From the NCBI GenBank assembly GCA_002840675.1, contig PHBR01000008.1, positions 1-34,768 of the forward strand: DNA of 34,768 nucleotides, written 5' to 3'. Below are positions 26,088 through 33,647 of this stretch, in pieces. Positions within the stretch are counted from its first letter, which is position 1. Every line of letters starts with the position of its first letter. The stretch comes from Chloroflexi bacterium HGW-Chloroflexi-9. Its GTDB lineage: Bacteria; Chloroflexota; Dehalococcoidia; UBA2979. The translations under genes were made by a program, and so were the position numbers. The notes below the pieces were generated by a model. The model made no database searches, was not told the DNA's origin, and saw only the letters and a list, made by a program, of their open reading frames with translations.

Positions 26088-27083
26088 ATGTTGATGACCT
26101 CGCGGACACCGCTGCGCGTCAGCCTCTTTGGCGGGGGGACGGACTACCCAGGCTGGTATCAGCGCGAGCGCGGCGCCGTCATCGGCTTCACCATCGACAA
26201 GCACATCTACATCTCCGCGCTCCGCCTCTCCTCCTTCGTGGACTACCGCTACCGCATCTCCTACTCGAAGCTCGAGGCGACCCACCGGATCGAGGAGATC
26301 CAGCACCCGGTTATCCGCGCCGTCCTGCTCCGCGAGCACTTTGACGACCCGATCGACTGCTCGATCCAGGCCGATCTACCCGCGAACACCGGCCTGGGGA
26401 CGTCCTCCGCGTTCACCGTCGGCTTCCTGAACCTCGTCGCGGCGATGAAGGACGCGCCCCGCACGAGGATGGAACTCGCCCGGCTCGCGATCGAGGTTGA
26501 GCAGCAGGATCTGCAGGAGCGTGTCGGCGTCCAGGATCAGTTGCACGCCACCTTCGGCGGCCTCAACCACTTCGAGTTCGAAGGCGACCAGGTCCGCGTC
26601 CTCACCCCGCATGTCCGAGGCGAAACGCTGGATCTGCTCGCGGACTGGATGCTCCTCGTCTACACCGGCACCAAGCGCCACGCCTCCGCAACACTCGGGG
26701 AGCAGTTGGAGAACACCGCCGCGCAGCGCGTGGATGTTGAGTTGCGAGAGATGCTGGCGTTGGTGGATGAGGCGCATCGCCTGTTCGAGGGCTGTCACGG
26801 CGATGATCTGCCGCGCGAACTTAGCCGCCTGCTCGCGGAGGGGTGGCGCCTGAAGCGTCGCCTCTCCTCGCAGGTCACGAACTCCGACATCGACACGCTG
26901 TACGGGGCGTGCCTGGGCGCGGGCGCGCTCTCCGGGAAGCTGTGCGGCGCCGGCGGCGGCGGCTTCCTGCTGATGATCGTCCCGCCGGAGCGCCGCGCCA
27001 CCTTCATCGAGACCGTCGGCCGGGAACGGTGCATTCCGTTCCGCATCGAGCACCACGGTTCAACGATCCTGCGCGGGGGCTGA
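26088..27083 (+). CDS. hddA: HddA-like D-glycero-D-manno-heptose 7-phosphate kinase (GHMP kinase)
   Basis: A 331-residue GHMP-family kinase. HddA phosphorylates C1 of heptose 7-phosphate in the GDP-heptose route. Motifs: RTPLRVSLFGGGTDYPGWY at the N-terminus, the ATP-binding loop LPANTGLGTSSAFTVG (about 98-113), VGVQDQLHATFGGLN and the C-terminal KLCGAGGGGFLLMI. These match the HddA/heptose kinase group rather than galactokinase or mevalonate kinase. The ATG at 26088 is taken; an in-frame ATG at 26094 is an alternative. It follows the methyltransferase by 31 bases and the next gene starts 3 bases after its stop. The later enzymes GmhB and HddC are not in the window. Confidence 0.9.
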   Translation: MLMTSRTPLRVSLFGGGTDYPGWYQRERGAVIGFTIDKHIYISALRLSSFVDYRYRISYSKLEATHRIEEIQHPVIRAVLLREHFDDPIDCSIQADLPANTGLGTSSAFTVGFLNLVAAMKDAPRTRMELARLAIEVEQQDLQERVGVQDQLHATFGGLNHFEFEGDQVRVLTPHVRGETLDLLADWMLLVYTGTKRHASATLGEQLENTAAQRVDVELREMLALVDEAHRLFEGCHGDDLPRELSRLLAEGWRLKRRLSSQVTNSDIDTLYGACLGAGALSGKLCGAGGGGFLLMIVPPERRATFIETVGRERCIPFRIEHHGSTILRGG

Positions 27084-27086
27084 CGG

Positions 27087-28193
27087 GTGCGCCGTCCCCG
27101 GCTGCTCCTCGATCTCACCAGGTATCACCCAGCCGACGGCGGTTTCGCGACAGCGGTGCATCACCTGCTTGCGTCGACGTCGACATTCGACGACATCGAT
27201 GTGGTCGCCGTGGCCCTTGATCAGTTCGCGGATGCCCTGCGGCAGCACGGGACGCACGTGGCCTCCATCCACGCACCAATGAAGGCTCGTAGCTATGTGG
27301 GGCTACTCGCCATGCCCTTGCTGGCGCGCCGGTTTGGTGCTGATGCGCTGCACGCCGAGATAGGCGCGTTGCCGTACGGAATGGGTATCCGGAGCTCCGT
27401 AACGGCCCACGACCTCCACTTCCTATCGTCCGCAGACCAGCCACCGGGGGGACTATCCGGTCTGAACTACCGCCTGTACTGGCGGCACCTATACGTGTCA
27501 TCGCTGAAGCGGGCCACCTTGATCAAGGCGATCTCGCGCGCGACGGCCACGGCGGTCACCCGGGCGATCGGCGACAGTGATCGGATACGCCTGGCATATC
27601 CGCGCGTCGACCCTGGGGACCCAACGACGGGAGAAGGAACCCCGGTTGAAGGTCGGGAACTCAATCTTCTGTTCCTGGGAAGCGTGGTCCCGCGCCGCAA
27701 TCTGCCGTTCTTGCTGGACGCGCTGCGCCTCGTCAAGCGACCCTGGCGTCTGAACATCGTCGGTCAGGTCTGGTGGGGGGCCAGAGAACTCGGCACCGTC
27801 GACCCCCGGGTAACTTTCCACGGCTTCGTGCCAGACCCTGTCCGCGACGGGATGCTAAGGCAGGCCGACGTGCTCATATGCCCATCCTGGGACGAGGGAT
27901 TCGGCTACCCGGTTGCCGAGGCGATGGCGTACGGGACGTTCGTGCTCGCGTCGGATATTCCGGTGTTTCGAGAGTACGTCCCCGCCGAGTGCCGGTTCTC
28001 GCTTAACTCCCCCGTCGATCTGGCCGCGAAGATTGAGTCTCTGGACGCGACCTCCATGGCCGATCTCAAGTCCTCGCTTATCGACGCGATTCGGCCCTAC
28101 TCCCGTGAGCGCCACGCCGAGGCACACCATGCGTTCTTCAGGGAGCTCCTGGGTCTTGCCTCGCCTCAGTCGTTCGCTCCACCGCCTGGCTGA
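27087..28193 (+). CDS. Glycosyltransferase family 4 protein
   Basis: A 368-residue GT-B fold glycosyltransferase that would add a sugar to a growing lipid-linked glycan on the cytoplasmic side. The C-terminal half shows the GT4 pattern: LLFLGSVVPRRNLPFLLDAL, WRLNIVGQ, VTFHGFVPD and the nucleotide-sugar site DVLICPSWDEGFGYPVAEAMAYG with the conserved E-x7-E spacing, then VLASDIPVFREY. The N-terminal acceptor half contains SSVTAHDLHFL. It starts at GTG 27087, three bases after hddA. Sampled 60-base lines here are 63-65 percent GC by hand count, lower than several neighbours, which hints at a separate origin. Its last 56 bases overlap the end of the convergent gene at 28138. Confidence 0.9.
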   Translation: MRRPRLLLDLTRYHPADGGFATAVHHLLASTSTFDDIDVVAVALDQFADALRQHGTHVASIHAPMKARSYVGLLAMPLLARRFGADALHAEIGALPYGMGIRSSVTAHDLHFLSSADQPPGGLSGLNYRLYWRHLYVSSLKRATLIKAISRATATAVTRAIGDSDRIRLAYPRVDPGDPTTGEGTPVEGRELNLLFLGSVVPRRNLPFLLDALRLVKRPWRLNIVGQVWWGARELGTVDPRVTFHGFVPDPVRDGMLRQADVLICPSWDEGFGYPVAEAMAYGTFVLASDIPVFREYVPAECRFSLNSPVDLAAKIESLDATSMADLKSSLIDAIRPYSRERHAEAHHAFFRELLGLASPQSFAPPPG

Positions 28194-29256
28194 TCGCCCG
28201 GCTCCATCCTGTGGCGAATGCCTCCGCTGACGGAAGGTCGGACGGTATCCCATCCCTGCGCCTCCGCCGGGCGCGCGAGAACGCCTCGGTCAGACCGCGG
28301 CGCAGATCATCGTCGCCACGGCCGTCGAGCCAGACGATCGAGGCTGAGTCGCGGAACTCCTCGACCCCCCAGGCGATCCGGGTGGACAGCACCACCGCGC
28401 CGGCGGTGAGCGCGTCGAAGAGCAGGCCGCTCGTGCCGGAGGTGTAGAGCGCGGGGTCGTACGGCAGCACCACCACGTCGGACGCGAGTAGCGCGCGATC
28501 GTAGTCGCCCGCGGAGAGGTGACCGGCGTGGATGGTCGCGCGCGGGTCGGCGGCGTAGTGCCCGGCGAGCGCCTCCGTCACGGCGCGCTCGGTCGTCGTC
28601 AACGGAGTGTCCGCGACCTGGCAGAACAGGCGCACTTCCGGGTCGATCTCCCGCGCGATGCGCAGCACCGTCTCGTAGTGGTCGATGCCCTTCTCCTCAC
28701 GGAACAGCCCCAGGAGGCTGACCGTGAGCGGCCCTTCCCGATGGTTCGCGCGCGCTGCCTCCAGTCCTGGCCGCACCGGCAGCGGGATCACGGGCACGTC
28801 CCGTCCGGTGATTGCGGACCACGTCCGGGCCGCGGCGTGCGAGTCGGAGACGAGGTGCACCACCCTGCGCGCCACCAGCCCGCGCACGCAGCGCTCGATC
28901 AGCCGGGCGCGCCAGTCGTCGCGTCCGAACATGATCTCCGCGCCGCGGCGCATCATGATCACCGCGCACCCTCGTCGCGCCACGGGCAGCGTCGTGAGCG
29001 TCCATAGCACCAGGATGTCGCGCGCCTCCGGCGTGTGAAACACCACGACATCACCTCGGCGGAAGGCGGACCACATCGCGCGGATGAAGCGGTGGTAGCG
29101 GTCCACGCGACCTGCCGGCGGCGTCTCTTCGAGATAGGGCGCCAGCACCTCGAACGGCCGGCCCGCCAGAGCATCCTGGAGCAGTCCGAGGTACTCCGCT
29201 GTGTGTCCACCGACGGAGCGGCCGATCAGGAAGTCCACCAGGAGCACGCCACTCAT
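28138..29256 (-). CDS. Glycosyltransferase (GT-B, GT4-like)
   Basis: About 372 residues from the ATG at 29256 (MSGVLLVDFLIG); the open frame runs further upstream without family features. The N-terminal GHTAEYLGLLQDAL resembles the acceptor domain start of GT-B enzymes. The C-terminal half has LTVSLLGLFREEKGIDHYETVL, the DVVVLPYDPALYTSGTSGLLFDALTAG nucleotide-sugar site (quoted here in two parts: VVVLPYDPALYTSG and TSGLLFDALTAG), and VVLSTRIAWGVEEF. The sugar and acceptor are unknown. It is the only minus-strand gene inside the plus-strand run, overlaps the preceding glycosyltransferase tail to tail by 56 bases, and is divergent from the FkbM gene. Confidence 0.86.
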   Translation of the reverse strand: MSGVLLVDFLIGRSVGGHTAEYLGLLQDALAGRPFEVLAPYLEETPPAGRVDRYHRFIRAMWSAFRRGDVVVFHTPEARDILVLWTLTTLPVARRGCAVIMMRRGAEIMFGRDDWRARLIERCVRGLVARRVVHLVSDSHAAARTWSAITGRDVPVIPLPVRPGLEAARANHREGPLTVSLLGLFREEKGIDHYETVLRIAREIDPEVRLFCQVADTPLTTTERAVTEALAGHYAADPRATIHAGHLSAGDYDRALLASDVVVLPYDPALYTSGTSGLLFDALTAGAVVLSTRIAWGVEEFRDSASIVWLDGRGDDDLRRGLTEAFSRARRRRRDGIPSDLPSAEAFATGWSRAISQAVERTTEARQDPGAP

Positions 29257-29306
29257 GCGACGCGTCCCCGCGGCGTATCTGGGGTGAATTCCAGGACGCG
29301 CATTCG

Positions 29307-29312
29307 TATGAT
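29307..29312 (+). promoter_or_regulatory. Candidate -10 element upstream of the fkbM leader
   Basis: TATGAT matches TATAAT at five of six positions. The sequence at -35 (near 29284-29290) is poor. It lies in the divergent gap and would start transcription about 12 bases before the ribosome site at 29331. Confidence 0.35.
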
Positions 29313-29342
29313 GATGAGACCGCCGACGGTGAGGAGCACGCG

Positions 29343-29408
29343 ATGCGTATGTTCTACCGGATGCCTCGCGGCCGTGCCAGCGTCCGCCCATCCGATCCCG
29401 GGCGTTGA
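29343..29408 (+). CDS. Possible 21-residue leader peptide overlapping the FkbM gene start
   Basis: ATG at 29343 opens a frame of 21 codons (MRMFYRMPRGRASVRPSDPG and a final Arg) ending at TGA 29406-29408. It is preceded by a strong ribosome site, GAGGAG at 29331-29336, at ideal spacing. Its stop overlaps the TTG start of the next gene (TTGA). It may be a leader whose translation is coupled to the FkbM gene, or the true N-terminus of that gene with a frameshift. No homology is recognisable. Confidence 0.4.
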   Translation: MRMFYRMPRGRASVRPSDPGR

Positions 29409-30244
29409 GCCTGCTTCGCCTGGCCCGCGGCTCCGTCCGGCGCGCCGTCCGCGCCGGCCTCGGGGCCGACCGCGAAGCCGCCCTCCACCGTGCCTACCAC
29501 GACGTCCTCCGCCGCACCGGCCGGTTTGTGCCGCCGGAGGATGCGCTCACGCTGGCAGTCCTGTCGCTCCTCGCCGCCCGCGCCCGCACGATCCTGGACG
29601 TCGGCGCGAACACCGGCCGGTACACCCACCTCTTTGCCGAGGCTGCCACGGCCGCCGCGACGTTGCACGCGTTCGAGCCGCACCCGGGCGCCCGGGCGTT
29701 GCTGGAGGCGAACACCGGTCGCGACCCCCGCGTCCACATCCATGACTGCGCGCTGGGCGAGGCGGACGCAGCGCTGACGCTCGCGGTGCCGCTCGATGAG
29801 CGAGGCAACCCGGTGAGCGCGCTTGCGCGCGTCGGTGCGGCGGTGGCGGGCGAGCAGTCACTCGCCGTCCGCGTCCGCGCGCTGGACGCGCTGGTCGCTT
29901 CGGGCGAACTGACGTTGGAGCAGCCGGTGCTCGCGAAGATCGATGTCGAAGGGCACGAGGGCGCCGTGCTCGCGGGGGCGCGCCGCCTGCTGGAAGCGGG
30001 GGCCGCGATCTACTTCGAGTCGCAGGAGGGCCACCTCGACCGTCCCGGGAGCACGTCGCCGTGGCCCGTGCTGCGGGAGGCGGGATACGAGGTCGTCGTC
30101 CGCGATGGTGATGGCTGGCGACGGTGCGACGGCCCGATTGCCGGGCGGCCGAACTACCTCGGACTTCCGGGTGGGACGCTGCCCGCGGGCGAGGTCTCTC
30201 ATGCCGCGCTGGTTGCGACGCTCGCTAGGTGGGTGACCGCATGA
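29405..30244 (+). CDS. FkbM family methyltransferase
   Basis: A 279-residue SAM-dependent methyltransferase. The FkbM pattern is clear: TILDVGANTGRYTHLFAEA (SAM motif I), HAFEPHPGARALLEAN, a central VRALDALV segment and LAKIDVEGHEGAVLAGARRLL, then EAGYEV near the C-terminus. FkbM enzymes O-methylate sugars or polyketides; in this locus a sugar hydroxyl is the likely target. The start is TTG at 29405, with no good ribosome site of its own but overlapping the stop of a 21-codon frame that has one. Its stop overlaps the ATG of the next gene (ATGA). Confidence 0.88.
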   Translation: MSLLRLARGSVRRAVRAGLGADREAALHRAYHDVLRRTGRFVPPEDALTLAVLSLLAARARTILDVGANTGRYTHLFAEAATAAATLHAFEPHPGARALLEANTGRDPRVHIHDCALGEADAALTLAVPLDERGNPVSALARVGAAVAGEQSLAVRVRALDALVASGELTLEQPVLAKIDVEGHEGAVLAGARRLLEAGAAIYFESQEGHLDRPGSTSPWPVLREAGYEVVVRDGDGWRRCDGPIAGRPNYLGLPGGTLPAGEVSHAALVATLARWVTA

Positions 30245-31542
30245 CCGCACCGGCGCGCCCTTCACGGCCGGCCGCAATCTCACGCACGCAGGTGCGCCTG
30301 CACCACTGGGCCGCCGTGATCCTGCTGCTCGCCTACGTCTCCGGCGACGGTGTCGCCACGGCCATTCAGGCCACCCGCGGATGGGCGAGCCCGTATCCAC
30401 TGATGGTGCCGTTCCTGTTGCTGGCGATCCTCCTCATGGTGGTCGACCGGGGACGAGTCTCCGTGCGGCTCGTGATCTGGATCCTCTCCCTGCTCGCGTT
30501 CGCGACGGCGGTGCTGCTGGCACACCTGAACGTGTTCCGCAGCGTCAACCTCGCCGGCTACGGCCAACTGTGGGTGATCCTGCTGGCGATGTTTGCCGTG
30601 CAGGATCTGGTCGCCCATGCGTCGGATGGGATGATCGAGGCGTTCCGGCGCAGCGTGCGCATCTTTCATTTCGCTCTTGCTGCCTACCTCGCGATCAGCG
30701 CGGTGGTCTGGTACACCATCGGCCTTGACCTCGGAATCTCCAGCCTGATCCTGAGGACACCGACGGTCCTGAGCGAGTACTACGGCTTCCGACCGTCCGG
30801 CCTGAGCCGCGAGCCGGCGTGGGCCGGGTTCCTGTTGATCTCCACGTTCATCGCGGTCTACGTGAGCAACCCCAGGGACCGCCTCCCCGCGTTCGCCGCC
30901 CTCATCGTGGGGATCGCGTCGCTCCGGTCGGGCACGGCGTTTGCGTTCACGGTGATCGCGATGGCGGCCCTTGTCCTGCAGAGCCGGCGTCATCTGCCCT
31001 TCGGGCGGTCGCTGTTGATCAGCATCGGAGGGGCGTTCGTCCTGATCTTGCTCGTCGGGGAGCGCGCAAGCACGGTGCTCCAGGGCGCTGATCCGTCCGG
31101 TCTCATGCGGGTTGAGTCCGGGCGGGTTGCCTGGGACGTCATCAGGGAGTCGTTCCCGGGTGGTGTTGGATATGGGAACTTCCGCGACCACGCGGAGTAT
31201 GGGCAACAGTTCGATCGCTGGATCAACCTGGACGGCACTGACACCTACAAATCGGACATCGCGATCCTCAACCTGATCGCGGAGTTCGGCGCGCCGGGCC
31301 TGGTGATCGTCGGCGTGCTGGTCGCGCTCTACTGGCGCGGCCACCACCTCCTGCTCTGGGCACACCTGGCTGCGATGCTCTTCCTCACGGGCGGCCTCCT
31401 CATCCCCTCGAACGTGCTCGTCGTCGCCGTCATCGGCTTCCGCGAGCGCGAGCGCCGGCTAGCGGCGGCGCAGACGCGGGTGGTGTCGGTGGTACCGCCG
31501 AGGCGGGTCGCGCCGCTGCGCCATCCGCATGTGACGACGTGA
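30241..31542 (+). CDS. Wzy/O-antigen ligase-like polytopic membrane protein
   Basis: About 433 residues with roughly ten hydrophobic segments, rich in Leu, Val and Ala. Between the last segments lies a large outside loop containing SGRVAWDVIRESFPGGVGYGNF, then TYKSDIAILNLIAEFGAPG, a pattern seen in O-antigen polymerases and ligases (G-G-G-N-F followed by the N-x-I-x-E-F-G helix). RPSGLSREPAWAG also fits this class. Such proteins join glycan repeat units or transfer glycan to an acceptor on the outer face of the membrane. The ATG at 30241 overlaps the FkbM stop. Polymerase versus ligase cannot be decided from sequence. Confidence 0.8.
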   Translation: MTAPARPSRPAAISRTQVRLHHWAAVILLLAYVSGDGVATAIQATRGWASPYPLMVPFLLLAILLMVVDRGRVSVRLVIWILSLLAFATAVLLAHLNVFRSVNLAGYGQLWVILLAMFAVQDLVAHASDGMIEAFRRSVRIFHFALAAYLAISAVVWYTIGLDLGISSLILRTPTVLSEYYGFRPSGLSREPAWAGFLLISTFIAVYVSNPRDRLPAFAALIVGIASLRSGTAFAFTVIAMAALVLQSRRHLPFGRSLLISIGGAFVLILLVGERASTVLQGADPSGLMRVESGRVAWDVIRESFPGGVGYGNFRDHAEYGQQFDRWINLDGTDTYKSDIAILNLIAEFGAPGLVIVGVLVALYWRGHHLLLWAHLAAMLFLTGGLLIPSNVLVVAVIGFRERERRLAAAQTRVVSVVPPRRVAPLRHPHVTT

Positions 31543-32750
31543 CCATGCGCGTCCTCTGGCTCACCCGGGAGGCGCCGTATCCCCCTCGCTATGGGGGCGA
31601 CTACCTCTACTCCTCCCGCCTGATCGAGGCGCTCGCGGCGGCGGGTGTGGACGTGCACGTGCTCTGCTCGCCGGGCGGCGGGCTGGGCCCGGACGTCCAG
31701 TGCCGCGAGCCGTCCGTGACCTGGAAGGTGGTCGCGCCGCCGCCGCTTCGGCCCGCGTGGCGCAGTCTGCTCACCCCGCTGCCGAACATCGCCGCGCGCC
31801 AGGTCGCGGAGGCGATGCGTCAGCGCGCGATGGCGCTGGTGGCGCAGGGCGGGTGGGACGCGGTCTGCCTGGACCACATCGGGATGGGGTGGCTGCTCCC
31901 GCACCTGGAACGCGCGCGCACCGGTCGGCGTCCGCTGCTCGTCTACATCGCCCACAACCACGAGAAGACCGTCCGCGCGCAACTTGCGCGCGAGGCGCCG
32001 GGCGGGCTGCCGCGCCGCCTCGCGCTGCGCCTGGACGCGTGGAAGGCAGGGCGGCTGGAGGACGCGCTGGTGCGCCGCTCCGACCTCGTGATCGCGAACA
32101 CCGAGGTGGACGAGGCGCTCTACCGCCGCGAACACCCCGGCGTGGCGGCGGTGGTGGTGAAGCCCGCCTACGAGGGGCCCGTGCTCGACCCGCTGCCGCC
32201 CGAGGCGAAACCTCGCCGCGTGGTGCTGGTCGGGTCGTTCGGCTGGTTGGCGAAGCAACTGAACCTGGACGCGTTCCTCGATGAGGCGGCGCCGCGACTG
32301 GCCGCCGCCGGCGTGGAACTGGTGGTCGCGGGCGCGATGCCGCTCGACTACGAGCGTGCCGTCAGCGCGCGGTTCCCCTCGGTGCGTCTCACCGGCGCGG
32401 GCGAGGACCTGACCCCGCACCTGCGCGAGGCGCGTGCGGGGGTGGTGCCGGAGCACGTGGGTGGCGGCTTCAAGCACAAGGCGCTGCAGTACGTCTTCTG
32501 TCGCGTGCCGATCCTCGCGCTGTCCGGCTCCGTCGCCGGCACGCCGCTGGTGCCGGGCCGCAGCATCCTCGAGTATGCGGACATGCGCGCGCTCGTGGAC
32601 GGCATCCTGGGCGTGGTCGACGATGCGCCGCGCCTCACCGCCGTGGAGGCCGCGGCCTTCGAGGCGTGCCGCGACGGCTTCCGCTGGGCGGACCGAGGCG
32701 TCACGCTCCGCGACGCCTTCGCCAGGCGGCTGCAAGAGGTCCCGGCATGA
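31539..32750 (+). CDS. Glycosyltransferase, GT-B fold
   Basis: About 403 residues from GTG 31539, or 401 from ATG 31545 (MRVLWLTREAPYPPRYGGDY). The N-terminal segment is a typical GT4 acceptor-domain start. The linker region shows VVLVGSFGWLAKQLNLDAFL, then VELVVAGAMP, VRLTGAGEDLTPHLREARAGVVPEHVGGGFKHKALQY (here summarised by its key parts RAGVVPEHVGGG and FKHKALQY), the equivalent of the nucleotide-sugar site. GTG overlaps the stop of the membrane protein (GTGA), and its own stop overlaps the next ATG (ATGA), so the genes are coupled. GC is very high here: 49 of 60 bases in 31981-32040 by hand count. Confidence 0.87.
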   Translation: MTMRVLWLTREAPYPPRYGGDYLYSSRLIEALAAAGVDVHVLCSPGGGLGPDVQCREPSVTWKVVAPPPLRPAWRSLLTPLPNIAARQVAEAMRQRAMALVAQGGWDAVCLDHIGMGWLLPHLERARTGRRPLLVYIAHNHEKTVRAQLAREAPGGLPRRLALRLDAWKAGRLEDALVRRSDLVIANTEVDEALYRREHPGVAAVVVKPAYEGPVLDPLPPEAKPRRVVLVGSFGWLAKQLNLDAFLDEAAPRLAAAGVELVVAGAMPLDYERAVSARFPSVRLTGAGEDLTPHLREARAGVVPEHVGGGFKHKALQYVFCRVPILALSGSVAGTPLVPGRSILEYADMRALVDGILGVVDDAPRLTAVEAAAFEACRDGFRWADRGVTLRDAFARRLQEVPA

Positions 32751-32959
32751 GCCTGCTCACGACGTTCCGGCGGATGCTGAACCCTCGATACGCGGGGCTG
32801 CCGGCCGCCTGGTTCCGGCGCCCGCTGCGTGTGCTGGATGCCGGCGCCGGCCCGGCGGACGGCCTGCTCGCGCGGGCGTTCCTGGCGCCGGGCTCACGCT
32901 TCGAGGGCGTGAACATCACCCCGCTGGCGGAGGGGTCGCCCGAACGTGCGCGACACTAG
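32747..32959 (+). pseudogene. Truncated SAM-dependent methyltransferase (N-terminal remnant)
   Basis: Only 70 residues remain: MSLLTTFRRMLNPRYAGLPA, then LRVLDAGAGPADGLLARAF, a SAM-binding motif I, and SRFEGVNI resembling the strand that ends in motif II. A working enzyme of this class needs about 200 residues. The frame stops at TAG 32957-32959 inside a palindrome where the convergent FkbM gene also ends, and no continuation exists in any plus frame downstream. It is translationally coupled to the glycosyltransferase by ATGA overlap. It looks like the stump left by a recombination that joined foreign minus-strand genes to the operon. Confidence 0.72.
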
Positions 32960-32964
32960 TGTCG
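32951..32964. other. 14-bp perfect palindrome carrying both convergent stop codons
   Basis: CGACACTAGTGTCG is fully self-complementary. Its central CTAG supplies the TAG of the plus-strand remnant (32957-32959) and the TAG of the minus-strand FkbM gene (32956-32958). It marks the join between the two blocks. Confidence 0.75.
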
Positions 32965-33618
32965 GCGCTCGAACCGCAGATCTCCATACTCGCCGCCCGC
33001 TACGGCACCAGTCAGACGGAAGTCTGCCTGCGACATGAAGTCGATCAACTCGGATGCGGGGGGGATGGGCGGTGCCGCCGCGAAACTGCACTCCGCGACT
33101 ACGGCGTCGATGAATGGCAACGTGAGCGACGCGCCTTTCAACACCTCAAGCTCAAATCCCTGTACGTCGAGTTTGAGAAGTGCGGGCCGGGCGAAGTCCA
33201 GGTCGACTGCGTCAAGGCGACGCACCTGGACTGTCAGCGGCACACCTCGGAGTTGTACAAGGAACGATGCGCCATCGTCGGCGGCAGGGACGGTGAGCAC
33301 TCGCTCCTCCATCGCCGAGCCGAGGGCGAAGCGGTGAAGCTCGACCCCAGAGTCGCCCTCGAACACGGCGCTGAACGTGGCCGCAGCGCTCGGGACTGGC
33401 TCGAAGGAGATGATGCGCGCCTCGGGCCACGTCGCACGGGCGACGAGAGCGAACTGTCCGCGGTTCGCTCCGACGTCGATGACGGTTCGGAAGTTCCCTC
33501 CGAGAAGAGGCGCCAACTCAACTGTGGGCAGGACACGATGCCTCACGAAGGCGCGACGATAGGCGGGTCGGCGAAGGGCCGCCAATAGCTTCTGCGCCCG
33601 AATCGCGAGGAGCCTCAC
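32956..33618 (-). CDS. FkbM family methyltransferase (second copy)
   Basis: About 220 residues from GTG 33618 (VRLLAIRAQKLLAALRRPAY). The SAM motif VIDVGANRGQFALVARATWP, then RIISFEPVPSAAATF, and LLKLDVQGFELEVLKGA are all diagnostic of the FkbM family. The C-terminus is short (YGDLRFERRH), ending inside the palindrome at 32956, so a few residues may have been lost or the protein is naturally compact. The longer open frame up to 33921 overlaps the upstream gene and is not used. It starts 29 bases after the LamG protein gene on the same strand, suggesting one transcript. It probably methylates a surface sugar; the substrate is unknown. Confidence 0.86.
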   Translation of the reverse strand: MRLLAIRAQKLLAALRRPAYRRAFVRHRVLPTVELAPLLGGNFRTVIDVGANRGQFALVARATWPEARIISFEPVPSAAATFSAVFEGDSGVELHRFALGSAMEERVLTVPAADDGASFLVQLRGVPLTVQVRRLDAVDLDFARPALLKLDVQGFELEVLKGASLTLPFIDAVVAECSFAAAPPIPPASELIDFMSQADFRLTGAVAGGEYGDLRFERRH

Positions 33619-33647
33619 TTCCGGAGTATAGGTCCCGCCAGACTCCA

